Below, one piece after another: positions 1 to 7,279 of a stretch of 14,361 nt of DNA; positions within the stretch are counted from its first letter, which is position 1, and each line of letters starts with the position of its first letter. The notes under the pieces are model-generated. The model was not told the DNA's origin. It saw only the letters and a program-made list of their open reading frames with translations, and did no database searches. The translations under genes were made by a program, and so were the position numbers. The DNA comes from Oscillospiraceae bacterium. Its GTDB lineage: Bacteria > Bacillota > Clostridia > Oscillospirales > Acutalibacteraceae. The stretch lies in assembly GCA_031273775.1 (NCBI GenBank), contig JAISRF010000231.1, positions 1 through 14,361 on the forward strand, written 5' to 3'.

Positions 1-1
1 C

Positions 2-1342
2 TTTGATTTGCACGATCCGCGCCCCGAAAATCGCGAATATGTGCGAGTTTCATATTACGCAATCCCGCCCATTTATACAATTCCCTACCGCTCGATTTAT
101 TCCAAAACCGTTTCCAATCTTCTGTTCGCCTCCCGACTGATCAGCGTGTCTCATATTGCCCACGGAACTACCCGATTGCAGAGGACTCTGGCGGCCATCG
201 GGCAGGCGGCCGGAATCGCGGCGGCCCTGTGCGGAAAATTCGACTGCTCGCCAAGGGAAATCTACCGTTCTCACATAGAAACGCTCCGTCAGCGCCTTCT
301 TTTGAATGATGCGTCCATTCCCGGAGCGGTGAACAACGATCCGTTGGATGTTGCGAAAAAGGCATCGGTTTCTGCCACCAGTGAGCGGCGGTTTTCGGCT
401 GAAACGGTGAGTGAATGGCTACCCCTCTCCCGACCTGCCGGGCTTATGCTGTGGGATTTTCCGAAGCAATTGGACAGTATCGCTTTCCTGCTCAGAAACC
501 AAAGCGATACCGACTTGACCTTGCGCGCGCGGCTGCTGCTCAGAAAGGCGGAACACCCTTACAAAGGCCATGAACCAGGGAAATTTCCATATGAGCGGGC
601 GGTCAACGAGGTGGAATGGGGCTATGACAACAGCCTGTCTGTTTTTGCCGAACAAGGAAGCGCTTTTGCACAACTGTCTCCCGGCGAGCATCAGGTGTGT
701 TTTGATTTCGGTCAAAAATTAATTCCGAAAGACCCTTGCTGTGACGAAAACCGATATGTTATTGAACTGGAAGCGAAAGAAAAAGCTGACTGCGTTTTGA
801 TGGCCGTGGACAACGGATTTTACGATTTTGCGCGTTTGGTTGTCAGCGGAGAATCGGCCTTTGACGCGCAGCCCAAATGCCCGGTATTTACCATCTCGCC
901 CGAACCCCTTTATGCCGAGGCCGAAAATGTGATTAGCGGGGTAAACCGCCGTTTTTCGTATAACCCGGTCGCCATGTGGCAAAGCGACCCGGCAAGTCCG
1001 TTTCCCCAATCGGTGACGCTCAATTTTGAAACCCCGCAAAGCCTTTCGGCGGTGCAAGTGACCTTTGACACGTTGGAACGCACATATACCGAAATGCCGC
1101 TGGACTGCGGACTCCGGGTTTCAGGGAGAACCGTCCGCGCGTATTCGCTGGAAATACTGGCAAACGAAACGTGGCAAATGGTTGCGGAGGAACGGGAAAA
1201 TTATCACCGCCTTTGCCGCCATAAGTTCCCTGCGGTAAAGGCAACCGCTCTGCGCCTTACCGTCAACGCCGCGTGGGATAACGCGTACGGCGCGCGGGTT
1301 TATGAAATTCGGGCATATGAAGAAAGCTGTAATATAATATAA
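2..1342 (+). CDS. FAD-dependent oxidoreductase, C-terminal part (5' end outside window)
   Basis: The frame is open to the window edge, so the FAD-binding N-terminus is missing and the TTG near position 8 is not a convincing start. Visible residues 1-130 match the end of the FAD-dependent oxidoreductase family (PF12831 type): the motif IPYRSIYSK, then NLLFASRLISVSHIAHGTTR, RTLAAIGQAAG and REIYRSHIETLRQ. The remaining 300 or so residues form a beta-rich C-terminal extension. Its last 130 residues (from about MWQSDPASPFPQSV to the end) resemble an F5/8-type or discoidin-like carbohydrate-binding sandwich. Members of this family occur in gut Firmicutes and Bacteroidetes sugar clusters and are thought to oxidise glycosides or uronates; the substrate cannot be read from sequence. 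The stop is TAA and the next gene follows after 12 bases, so the two are almost certainly co-transcribed. No signal peptide can be judged. The 3' end is duplicated downstream at 3498-3565. Confidence 0.8.
   Translation, partial: FDLHDPRPENREYVRVSYYAIPPIYTIPYRSIYSKTVSNLLFASRLISVSHIAHGTTRLQRTLAAIGQAAGIAAALCGKFDCSPREIYRSHIETLRQRLLLNDASIPGAVNNDPLDVAKKASVSATSERRFSAETVSEWLPLSRPAGLMLWDFPKQLDSIAFLLRNQSDTDLTLRARLLLRKAEHPYKGHEPGKFPYERAVNEVEWGYDNSLSVFAEQGSAFAQLSPGEHQVCFDFGQKLIPKDPCCDENRYVIELEAKEKADCVLMAVDNGFYDFARLVVSGESAFDAQPKCPVFTISPEPLYAEAENVISGVNRRFSYNPVAMWQSDPASPFPQSVTLNFETPQSLSAVQVTFDTLERTYTEMPLDCGLRVSGRTVRAYSLEILANETWQMVAEERENYHRLCRHKFPAVKATALRLTVNAAWDNAYGARVYEIRAYEESCNII
1259..1327 (+). repeat. 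Source copy of a 3'-end duplication
   Basis: This stretch is the last 69 or so bases of the oxidoreductase gene. It aligns with 3498-3565 at 63 of 69 columns by eye (5 mismatches and one missing base), starting ACCGTCAAC and ending GAAGAAAGC. Confidence 0.85.
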
Positions 1343-1354
1343 AGGAGTATGTAT

Positions 1355-3445
1355 ATGTTTGGTCTGCAATGGGACAGCACCGGATTTTTGGTAAACGGTG
1401 AACGCGCGCCGCTTATTTCGGGCGAATTTCATTATTTCCGCGTACCGGAAAAGGATTGGCGATTCCGGCTTTTAAAGCTCAAAACGGCGGGAGCGAACGC
1501 GGTCGCGACCTACGTGCCGTGGATTGTCCACGAACCTCAGGAAGGCGTGTACCGATTTGACGACGCCCCGGGCCGCAATATAAGCGCGTTTCTTTCGCTC
1601 TGCGCCGATTTGGGTTTGCTTGTGCTTTACCGCCCCGGTCCGCACGTTTACTCCGAGCTTGTTAACAACGGACTTCCGGGCTGGCTGTTTGAAAAATATC
1701 CGGAGGTGACCGCCCGCCGAAAAGACGGCACGGCTATTTCCGGAACGGTTTCCTACCTGCACCCGGTTTTCCTTGAAAAAGCGCGCGCGTATATCCATGA
1801 GGTTAATAAACGCGCCGCGCCTTTTCTGTGCACAAACGGCGGAGTGGTCGCGGCGGCGCAGATCGACAATGAACTGGGTGGAATCCACATATGGAGAGGC
1901 TCTTTGGATTACTCTCCGGAGGCAATGGGTTTCGGCAGTTCGGACGGATATTATCCGCGCTTTCTCACTGCGCGTTACGGCACGGCGGAAAAGCTGGGCG
2001 AGACTTATGGGCTACGTTATGAATCCTTTGCGAATACCGACCCGCGCGTTGATTTTTCGGACATATCGGAGCGGTGCGCTTTTAGACGCGAACGTGATTA
2101 TTATGATTTTTACTGCGGCACCCTTCGCGTTTACGCGAAAAAGGTCGCGTCGTGGTTTCGCGAGGACGGCATTGACGTTGCGCTGTGCGGCAACAGTTCC
2201 TCTGTCACCGAAACGCCGATGCTGGTTGATATGGCGGCGGGGCAGGAAAAACCGTTTTTGCTCGGTGTTGACCATTATTATACCCTTGGTCCCGAATGGT
2301 CGCTGTGTAACAATCCGTCGCCGCAACGCCTGATTTCGTGGATTGTCTCCTTCGATTTTTTGCGCGAGCTGGATATGCCGCCAAGCGCGTTGGAACTGCA
2401 GGCGGGAAACCTGGCCGATTTTCCACCGATGCTGCGAGAGGATTTACTTGCGCTGTATATGGCAAATACGGCGGCGGGTTTAAAAGGCGCGAATTATTAC
2501 ATATTTACCGGTGGCTTAAATGTTTCCGGCACAGGGTCAGCGGGTGAGATCTACGATTACAACGCGATGATTTCAGCAGAGAATGAAGTTCGCCCCACAT
2601 GGCACGCTTTGAAAGAGCACGCCGAATTCATGCGCTCACACACATGGCTGCAGCAGGTTGACCGCGTCTGCGACGTTCAGCTTGGATTCACGTGGGAATC
2701 ACATGGGGGTCCGCAGTACGGCGGCGAGGGAAACGCTCTTGTCCGTTATCTGCAAAACGGCGTGCATTTTTCGCTTATGGGTGCGGGTTTTTTGCCTCGC
2801 TACCGCGAACTGGGGAACCGGCTTGACTTTTCGGTTCCGCTTATTGTCGCGAGCGCGGAGACAATGCCCGCCAAAAAACAGCAGGCGGTAATCGATTTTA
2901 TAAACGCGGGCGGGAAAGCGATTATCACGCCGCTATTGCCCGTGCTGGACGAAACGCTTAACCCCTGCACACTTTTGAAAGATTTTATCGGTATCGGCGA
3001 TATTGTGCCGGCGGAAGACACCCGTAAAGCGCTGTGCCCGGACGGCACCGGTGTTTATTTGCTGGATAAGCAGTTCACATGCGGTAAAGCGATTGGCAAA
3101 ATCCTTTTGCGGAGTGAACGGAAAAGCCTTCCGCTCGCGTTGCATATGAAAAAGGGCGGCGGCGAAGTTATCTGGCTCGGCGTGTCGTTCGGATACAGAG
3201 TGAAAAGCCAGATTGAGCTGTTCGAATTCCTGCTCGGGCAGTTCGGTCAAAGACCCACGGTGGAATGCGGCAATCCGACCATCTGGTGTACTTTGTTTGA
3301 AGATAAAACCCACGCAACGCTATTTGCAATGAACCTGTTCTCCGGCGCGCAGGAGGCAAGTCTGCGCGTAAACGTAAAGGGAAAAGCCGTCGATTTAGGC
3401 ACAGTTCAGTTTCCTGCAATGACTGTGCGCACTTTTGAACTGTAA
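1355..3445 (+). CDS. GH35/GH42-like beta-galactosidase (clan GH-A glycosidase)
   Basis: I chose the ATG at 1355 because the Shine-Dalgarno AAAGGAG at 1341-1347 sits 7 bases before it; the ATG at 1349 would leave only one base. The 696-residue protein starts with a typical GH35 barrel: GEFHYFRVP (about 23-31), AGANAVATYVPW (45-56), HEP (59-61), YRPGP (92-96). The acid/base glutamate is probably E173 in AAQIDNELGG, and the nucleophile is probably E347 in SALELQAGN. That wide spacing and the ELQAG context are more like GH42 than classical GH35. After the barrel come an alpha/beta domain (about 460-610, with VIDFINAGGKAIITP) like the GATase-type domain of GH42 enzymes, and a short beta-sandwich at the end. 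No signal peptide or membrane segment is visible, so it should act on imported oligosaccharides or glycosides in the cytoplasm. It is intact and lies in the same operon as the flanking oxidoreductase. The exact glycosidic linkage is unknown. Confidence 0.85.
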   Translation: MFGLQWDSTGFLVNGERAPLISGEFHYFRVPEKDWRFRLLKLKTAGANAVATYVPWIVHEPQEGVYRFDDAPGRNISAFLSLCADLGLLVLYRPGPHVYSELVNNGLPGWLFEKYPEVTARRKDGTAISGTVSYLHPVFLEKARAYIHEVNKRAAPFLCTNGGVVAAAQIDNELGGIHIWRGSLDYSPEAMGFGSSDGYYPRFLTARYGTAEKLGETYGLRYESFANTDPRVDFSDISERCAFRRERDYYDFYCGTLRVYAKKVASWFREDGIDVALCGNSSSVTETPMLVDMAAGQEKPFLLGVDHYYTLGPEWSLCNNPSPQRLISWIVSFDFLRELDMPPSALELQAGNLADFPPMLREDLLALYMANTAAGLKGANYYIFTGGLNVSGTGSAGEIYDYNAMISAENEVRPTWHALKEHAEFMRSHTWLQQVDRVCDVQLGFTWESHGGPQYGGEGNALVRYLQNGVHFSLMGAGFLPRYRELGNRLDFSVPLIVASAETMPAKKQQAVIDFINAGGKAIITPLLPVLDETLNPCTLLKDFIGIGDIVPAEDTRKALCPDGTGVYLLDKQFTCGKAIGKILLRSERKSLPLALHMKKGGGEVIWLGVSFGYRVKSQIELFEFLLGQFGQRPTVECGNPTIWCTLFEDKTHATLFAMNLFSGAQEASLRVNVKGKAVDLGTVQFPAMTVRTFEL

Positions 3446-3469
3446 CGTGACATTAGGGAGTCGTGTGCG

Positions 3470-3520
3470 ATGGAACCTTTCAAATTGACGGCGGCTCACC
3501 GTCAACTCCGTGTGGGGTAA
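3470..3520 (+). pseudogene. 16-codon leader ORF, possible start of a deleted gene
   Basis: An ATG at 3470 preceded by AGGGAG (3455-3460) at 9-base spacing opens a frame for only MEPFKLTAAHRQLRVG before TAA. From about 3489 the sequence becomes homologous to the 3' end of the upstream oxidoreductase, in another frame. The simplest reading is that this is the original start of a gene whose middle was removed by deletion, leaving start and end fused out of frame. It could also be a meaningless short ORF. Confidence 0.35.
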
Positions 3521-3577
3521 CGCATACGGCGCGCGGGTTTATGAAATTCGGCACATGAAGAAAGCGGGGATATGTGA
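3489..3577 (+). pseudogene. Remnant of a second FAD oxidoreductase 3' end
   Basis: Bases 3498-3565 are about 91% identical by eye to 1259-1327, the end of the oxidoreductase gene. In frame it reads LTVNSVWGNAYGARVYEIR, against LTVNAAWDNAYGARVYEIR upstream. One base is missing after GAAATTCGG. Restoring it gives RAHEESGDM and a TGA stop at 3575-3577, directly before the ATG of the next gene at 3578. This suggests a former full-length paralogue that ended just before the SGNH gene. An in-frame TGA at 3486-3488 marks where homology ends upstream. Confidence 0.8.
3498..3565 (+). repeat. Second copy of the oxidoreductase 3'-end repeat
   Basis: Direct-repeat partner of 1259-1327, separated by about 2.2 kb that contains the GH35-like gene. 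Two near-identical direct repeats flanking one gene could recombine and delete or amplify that gene. Confidence 0.85.
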
Positions 3578-4663
3578 ATGAAAATTTCGAGTTCTGACAA
3601 CAAGCGGCCCGATTCCGACGAAATCGAGGGAGAAATGCCGATATGGCTGAATATCAGGGAGGAGCCATTTCGTATCTTTGGGCTTTTGGAGCCGCAGAAA
3701 GACCCCGAATTCCGAAGAATTCCGAGGGAGGTCGCGGAATCGGTCAATCCGGGGGTGCTGTATCACCATACGCGGCCATCCGGAGGACGTGTCCGTTTCA
3801 AAACCGATTCTCCCTATGTGGCGATCAGGGCTGAATTTTCTGACGTGGATTCAAATGGCTGGGCGGGGCAACTGGGGCTTTCCGGTCTTGATATTTATCG
3901 TTTTGAGGATGCGGACTGCCGCTATTACGGAACCTTCCTTACACCCGACTCGGAGGAAATGGAGCGCAAAAAATATTATGAGGCTTTTCCGCATCGGACC
4001 CCCCGCTCAAATGGGAAAATGTGGGAATAGCTGATAAATCTCCCTTTGTACAGCGCACTTTCAGATTTATATATTGGTCTGCGTGACGGCAGTGAACTTT
4101 TGCCGGGCGGTGAGTACGTAAACGAAAAGCCGGTCGTATTTTACGGTTCATCCATTACACAGGGCGGCTTTGCTTCCCGTCCGGGGAATGCCTATCCCGC
4201 CATCTTGTCCCGCCGGCTGAATATGGACTTTATCAATTTGGGATTTTCGGAAAACGCGAAGGGCGAAATCGAAATCGCAGAGTATATGGCGGGACTCCCA
4301 ATGACGGCGTTTATCAGCGATTACGACCACAACGCGCCGGATATTGCGCATCTGAAGCTTACGCATCTGCGGCTGTATGAAATCATTCGCAAACAAAATC
4401 CGGAGCTGCCCTATTTGATTTTATCCAAACCCGATGTTGACATTTCACCAAAGGACGCGCGTTTGCGGCGCGAAATTGTATATGACACTTATAAGAGGGC
4501 GGCAGAGAGCGGCGACCGGAACGTCTATTTTATCGGCGGGGAGCGTTTATTCGGCGGAGCCGGACGCGACTGTTGCACAATTGACGGCTGCCACCCGAAT
4601 GATTTGGGATTTTACCGAATGGCTGACGTGATTGGGGAAGTCATTTCCGCTGTGCTGCTCTGA
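3578..4663 (+). pseudogene. SGNH/GDSL hydrolase interrupted by an in-frame TAG
   Basis: One continuous frame of 361 codons encodes a two-domain esterase-like protein, broken by a single TAG at 4028-4030 (codon 151). Residues 1-150 are the beta-rich N-terminal domain found before this type of SGNH domain (HTRPSGGRVRFKTDS, LSGLDIY). Immediately after the stop the frame resumes with LINLPLYSALSDLYIGL, the usual linker, and then the SGNH domain: VVFYGSSITQGG with nucleophile Ser192, NLGFSEN (block II Gly/Asn), and DGCHPNDLG with catalytic Asp336 and His339. The family removes acyl groups, often acetyl, from carbohydrates. Because the stop precedes every catalytic residue, the 150-residue product should be inactive. 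A restart at TTG 4046 has no ribosome site. GGGGA at 3566-3570 serves the ATG at 3578. Alternatives are a sequencing error or amber readthrough; TAG is used as a true stop by rpsG in this window. Confidence 0.8.
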
Positions 4664-4775
4664 TCCGGAAAATACGGAGTTTACGAATAAAAACAGTTTC
4701 TGTCAAAGGGATACCCGTTAAAAATTTTTACACATAATAACCGCATACAACAAGAACAGGAAAGGTGAATTTAAA

Positions 4776-5942
4776 ATGTCAAACGAAAGGGAAAAGCTTG
4801 ACCCAAACAAGGCAGGGAGAAAAAAAGAAGAAATTGACGCCTCCAAAAAGCTTCGCGTGGGCATTATCGGCACAGGCTGGATTGCTGAAGAACATGTTAA
4901 GCATTACCTCAAAATGCCCGATGTCCAAATCGTCGCGGGCGCGGACTTGATTCCCGGAAAAGCCGACGCGTTCTTCAAGGAATTCGGTTTGGAGGGTGTG
5001 CGAACCTACCCGAATCACACCGAGATGCTCAAAAATGAACAACTGGACACGGTGAGCATTTGCACCTACAACGCGACCCACGCCGAATGTGCCGTTGCCG
5101 CGCTGAACAGCGGGGTGCATGTGCTGCTGGAAAAACCCATGTGCGTAACGCTGGACGAGGCTGTGGATATTGTGAAGGCGGAGAAAAAAAGCGGGAAGGT
5201 GCTGTCCATCGGTTTTCAGCCGCGTTATGACGCCAATATGAAGATGATTAAGAAAATCGTTGAGGCGGGCGAGCTGGGGCAGGTTTATTATATTCAGACC
5301 GGCGGTGGGCGGCGCTGGGGCATCCCGACCCCCTTCGGCACTTCGTTTATTCAGGCTGACACCGGCGTAATCGGCGCGATGGGCGACATCGGCTGCTATT
5401 CGCTGGATATGGTGTTAAACGCCGTCGGCTATCCGAAACCGCTGACGGTTTCAGGCTATACATCAAATTTCTTCGGGAAGAATCCCGACAATTTCACTTC
5501 ACGGGGCAACCCGGCGGAATATGCCGAATTGTTCGGCGTGGAGGATTTTGCGGCGGCGTTCGTCAGGCTGGAGGGCGGCATTGTGCTGGATTTCCGCATT
5601 GCGTGGGTCATGAATCTGGACACCCCGGGAGATACGATTATATACGGAACCAAAGCCTCCTTGCGGATTCCGTCCACGGATTGCTGGAACGGCACTGTCG
5701 GCGGCGCTATGAAAATATACAAGGACGTTGCCGGTGTGGGCGTGGAAACGGAGATTCCCATTTTGCAGGGGGATGCAGAGCTGTTCTATTTGAAAATTCG
5801 TTCCTTCTTGGACGCGGTGAAAAACGGCGGGAAACCGCCTGTGCCGTCCGAACAAATTATCATCAATCAGGCGATTATTGACGGCATTGTGAAATCCGCA
5901 AGGCTGGGCCGCGAAATTGAAATCACAATTCCTGAAATATGA
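4776..5942 (+). CDS. Gfo/Idh/MocA family NAD(P)-dependent oxidoreductase
   Basis: 388 residues, full length for the family. The ATG is preceded by GGAAAGGTG at about 8 bases. A charged, lysine-rich stretch of about 25 residues comes first; then the Rossmann fold begins at VGIIGTGWIA (residues 28-37), the nucleotide-binding glycine motif. EKPM at 119-122 is the family EKP motif carrying the catalytic lysine (K120). GDIGCYSLD (203-211) corresponds to the family DxGxHxxD motif with tyrosine at the usual histidine position, a variant seen in some subfamilies. The C-terminal half is the alpha/beta substrate and oligomerisation domain. Members oxidise or reduce a sugar or cyclitol hydroxyl, sometimes as the 3-keto step of glycoside breakdown. 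No secretion signal is visible, so it is cytoplasmic. It follows the SGNH gene after 112 bases in which I see no clear promoter. The substrate is unknown. Confidence 0.9.
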   Translation: MSNEREKLDPNKAGRKKEEIDASKKLRVGIIGTGWIAEEHVKHYLKMPDVQIVAGADLIPGKADAFFKEFGLEGVRTYPNHTEMLKNEQLDTVSICTYNATHAECAVAALNSGVHVLLEKPMCVTLDEAVDIVKAEKKSGKVLSIGFQPRYDANMKMIKKIVEAGELGQVYYIQTGGGRRWGIPTPFGTSFIQADTGVIGAMGDIGCYSLDMVLNAVGYPKPLTVSGYTSNFFGKNPDNFTSRGNPAEYAELFGVEDFAAAFVRLEGGIVLDFRIAWVMNLDTPGDTIIYGTKASLRIPSTDCWNGTVGGAMKIYKDVAGVGVETEIPILQGDAELFYLKIRSFLDAVKNGGKPPVPSEQIIINQAIIDGIVKSARLGREIEITIPEI

Positions 5943-6033
5943 GACCGCCATATGACCGGTTCGGCGCTGAAAGACAGTAGGGTTTGCATGGTGTCTATTC
6001 TTTGATTTCAAGGTATTACTCCTGCACAGAGCA

Positions 6034-6240
6034 GTAGACAAATTTTTTCGCGGGATTTTTTCTCCGCGCAAGGCGGAGACAATGACTCACGGAACGCCTC
6101 AGGACGTTAGGGAGCTGGTCGGGTTGGAAAATGAAATATTCAAGCTTAAGGAGGGGGGCGCATGGTACTACGTAGAGTGTGACACAGGTTTCCCGTTTGA
6201 AAATTTACGGGCTTTAGTAGAAAGTGTATTTTCATTTTAA
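6034..6240 (+). pseudogene. Uroporphyrinogen-decarboxylase-fold gene, C-terminal stub
   Basis: A frame ending in TAA at 6238-6240 reads, from about 6034, VDKFFRGIFSPRKAETM, then HGTPQDVRELV, GGAWYYVECDTGF and FENLRALVESVF. This resembles the last 65 or so residues of URO-D superfamily proteins (PF01208), which end with a GTPEDV segment, a GGG segment and a PPEN segment. The roughly 270 residues normally upstream are absent: the frame is closed by TGA at 5968 and 5943-6033 shows no homology I recognise. The first ATG (6082) could start a 52-residue peptide after AGGCGGAG, but that site lies inside a hairpin. Such URO-D-like proteins often act as corrinoid methyltransferase partners and occur in sugar clusters. 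It is most likely a deletion remnant; a genuine small protein is the alternative. Confidence 0.5.
6061..6079 (+). other. Perfect 7-bp hairpin over a ribosome-binding site
   Basis: TCTCCGC at 6061-6067 pairs with GCGGAGA at 6073-6079 around a 5-base loop. It covers the AGGCGGAG before the ATG at 6082. No T-run follows on either strand, so it is not an intrinsic terminator. It may be only a leftover of the degraded gene. Confidence 0.4.
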
Positions 6241-6282
6241 AGCAAAGAAAAATGCCGGAACGGAGGAAGCGAGAGCATCTGT

Positions 6283-7239
6283 ATGTTGATAGGGATTGAT
6301 ATTGGCGGTACCAAATGCGCCGTTGTTTTGGGACGCACGGACGGCGAAAGCATTGAAATTTTGCAAAAGCAACGGTTTGATACGCCGCCGAATGCTCCGG
6401 TCGCCGTGCTTGCCCGTCTTGATTCCATTATTGCACGGTACATCAGCGAATTTGAGGTGTTCGGAATTGGCATATCCTGCGGAGGCCCACTGGATTCAAA
6501 GCGCGGTCTGATTCTAAGTCCGCCAAATCTGCCGGGGTGGGATAACATTGAAATTGTGCGGTATTTTCATGAAAAATATCAAATTCCGGTATGTCTTCAA
6601 AACGATGCTGATGCTTGTGCGATTGCCGAGTGGAGGTTCGGCGCGGGCAAGGGCACACAAAATCTGATTTTCCTCACCTTTGGCACGGGGCTTGGAGCGG
6701 GATTGATATTAAACGGGACATTGTACAGCGGAACCAACGATATGGCGGGTGAATTGGGACACTGGCGAATGGAAAAAGACGGCCCTATTGGTTATGGTAA
6801 AGCGGGATCATTTGAGGGCTTTTGCAGCGGTAGCGGTATTGCGGCTCAGGGCCGTACGCGGGCAGAAGCCGGGCAATGCCCTAAACTCATGGAAGCGGCA
6901 GGATCCTTGGAAAATATCACCGCGAAACTGATTGGTGATTTAGCGGAGCGGGGCAATGCGGACTGTACGCAGATTTACGCGGACTGCGGAAAAGCCTTGG
7001 GTAAAGGACTTGCACTGCTCATTGATTTGCTCAATCCGCAGGTAATTGTAATCGGCAGCATTTTTACCCGGAGTCAAACGCTGCTGTGGCCGTATGCCAA
7101 GGAAGTAATTGAACAGGAAGCGTTGGCGCTCAGCCTCGGCGTATGCGAGGTCAAGTCTGCGGCGTTGGGTGATTCAATCGGCGATTACGCTGCGCTGGCG
7201 GTTGCCGGGCAAAGAAGGGTGTGTTCTCAAAATGACTGA
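6283..7239 (+). CDS. ROK family sugar kinase
   Basis: 318 residues, normal for a ROK kinase, without an N-terminal helix-turn-helix, so a kinase rather than a NagC/XylR-type repressor. IGIDIGGTK (3-11) is the phosphate-1 ATP loop. LQNDADACAIAEWRFG (105-120) holds the catalytic Asp108. LTFGTGLGAGLILNG (131-145) is the phosphate-2 loop, and GELGH (156-160) is the conserved sugar and metal motif. The Cys-x-Cys-Gly-x-x-Gly-Cys zinc site of classical ROK glucokinases is missing: here the segment is GKAGSFEGFCSG with a single cysteine. It should phosphorylate a hexose or similar sugar in the cytoplasm using ATP, the last visible step of the cluster. The ATG follows GGAGG (6262-6266, rather far at 16 bases) and GAGAG (6271-6275). 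Its stop overlaps the start of the next, truncated gene. Confidence 0.9.
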   Translation: MLIGIDIGGTKCAVVLGRTDGESIEILQKQRFDTPPNAPVAVLARLDSIIARYISEFEVFGIGISCGGPLDSKRGLILSPPNLPGWDNIEIVRYFHEKYQIPVCLQNDADACAIAEWRFGAGKGTQNLIFLTFGTGLGAGLILNGTLYSGTNDMAGELGHWRMEKDGPIGYGKAGSFEGFCSGSGIAAQGRTRAEAGQCPKLMEAAGSLENITAKLIGDLAERGNADCTQIYADCGKALGKGLALLIDLLNPQVIVIGSIFTRSQTLLWPYAKEVIEQEALALSLGVCEVKSAALGDSIGDYAALAVAGQRRVCSQND

Positions 7240-7255
7240 AATTATCAATAATTTG
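7232..7255 (+). pseudogene. 5' stub of an operon gene truncated by the IS
   Basis: An ATG at 7232 overlaps the last 8 bases of the ROK gene, the usual sign of translational coupling. It encodes MTEIINNL up to the inferred left end of the insertion sequence at 7256. The frame runs into the IS and stops at 7298-7300. No continuation of this gene is found beyond the right IS end, where the str-operon terminator begins. The original product cannot be identified from eight residues. Confidence 0.5.
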
Positions 7256-7279
7256 GAGTCTTCCCCGATTAGTGTGGGT
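7256..7279 (+). repeat. Left terminal inverted repeat of the IS
   Basis: Reads GAGTCTTCCCC then, after 6 bases, TGTGGGT. It pairs with the inward-read sequence of 8632-8655. The outer 7 bases are the least conserved, which may mean this end has decayed. Confidence 0.6.

Noticed and set aside
1773..2333. 186-codon + strand ORF inside the glycosidase gene
   Set aside because: Arginine-rich out-of-frame product of a GC-rich gene; the overlapping frame has clear GH35 motifs.
4028..4030. Pyrrolysine or recoded TAG
   Set aside because: Not supported: rpsG ends with TAG, the residue lies in a linker and not an active site, and no pyl genes are visible. Nonsense mutation is simpler.
4699..4738. Promoter before the Gfo/Idh gene
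   Set aside because: CATAAT at 4733 has no acceptable -35 at 16-18 bases; not callable by eye.
5499..6071. 190-codon - strand ORF
   Set aside because: Antisense to the Gfo/Idh gene with no recognisable domain.
6061..6079. Intrinsic terminator after the Gfo/Idh gene
   Set aside because: The hairpin is perfect but no T-run follows on the + strand, and on the - strand it is followed by A residues.
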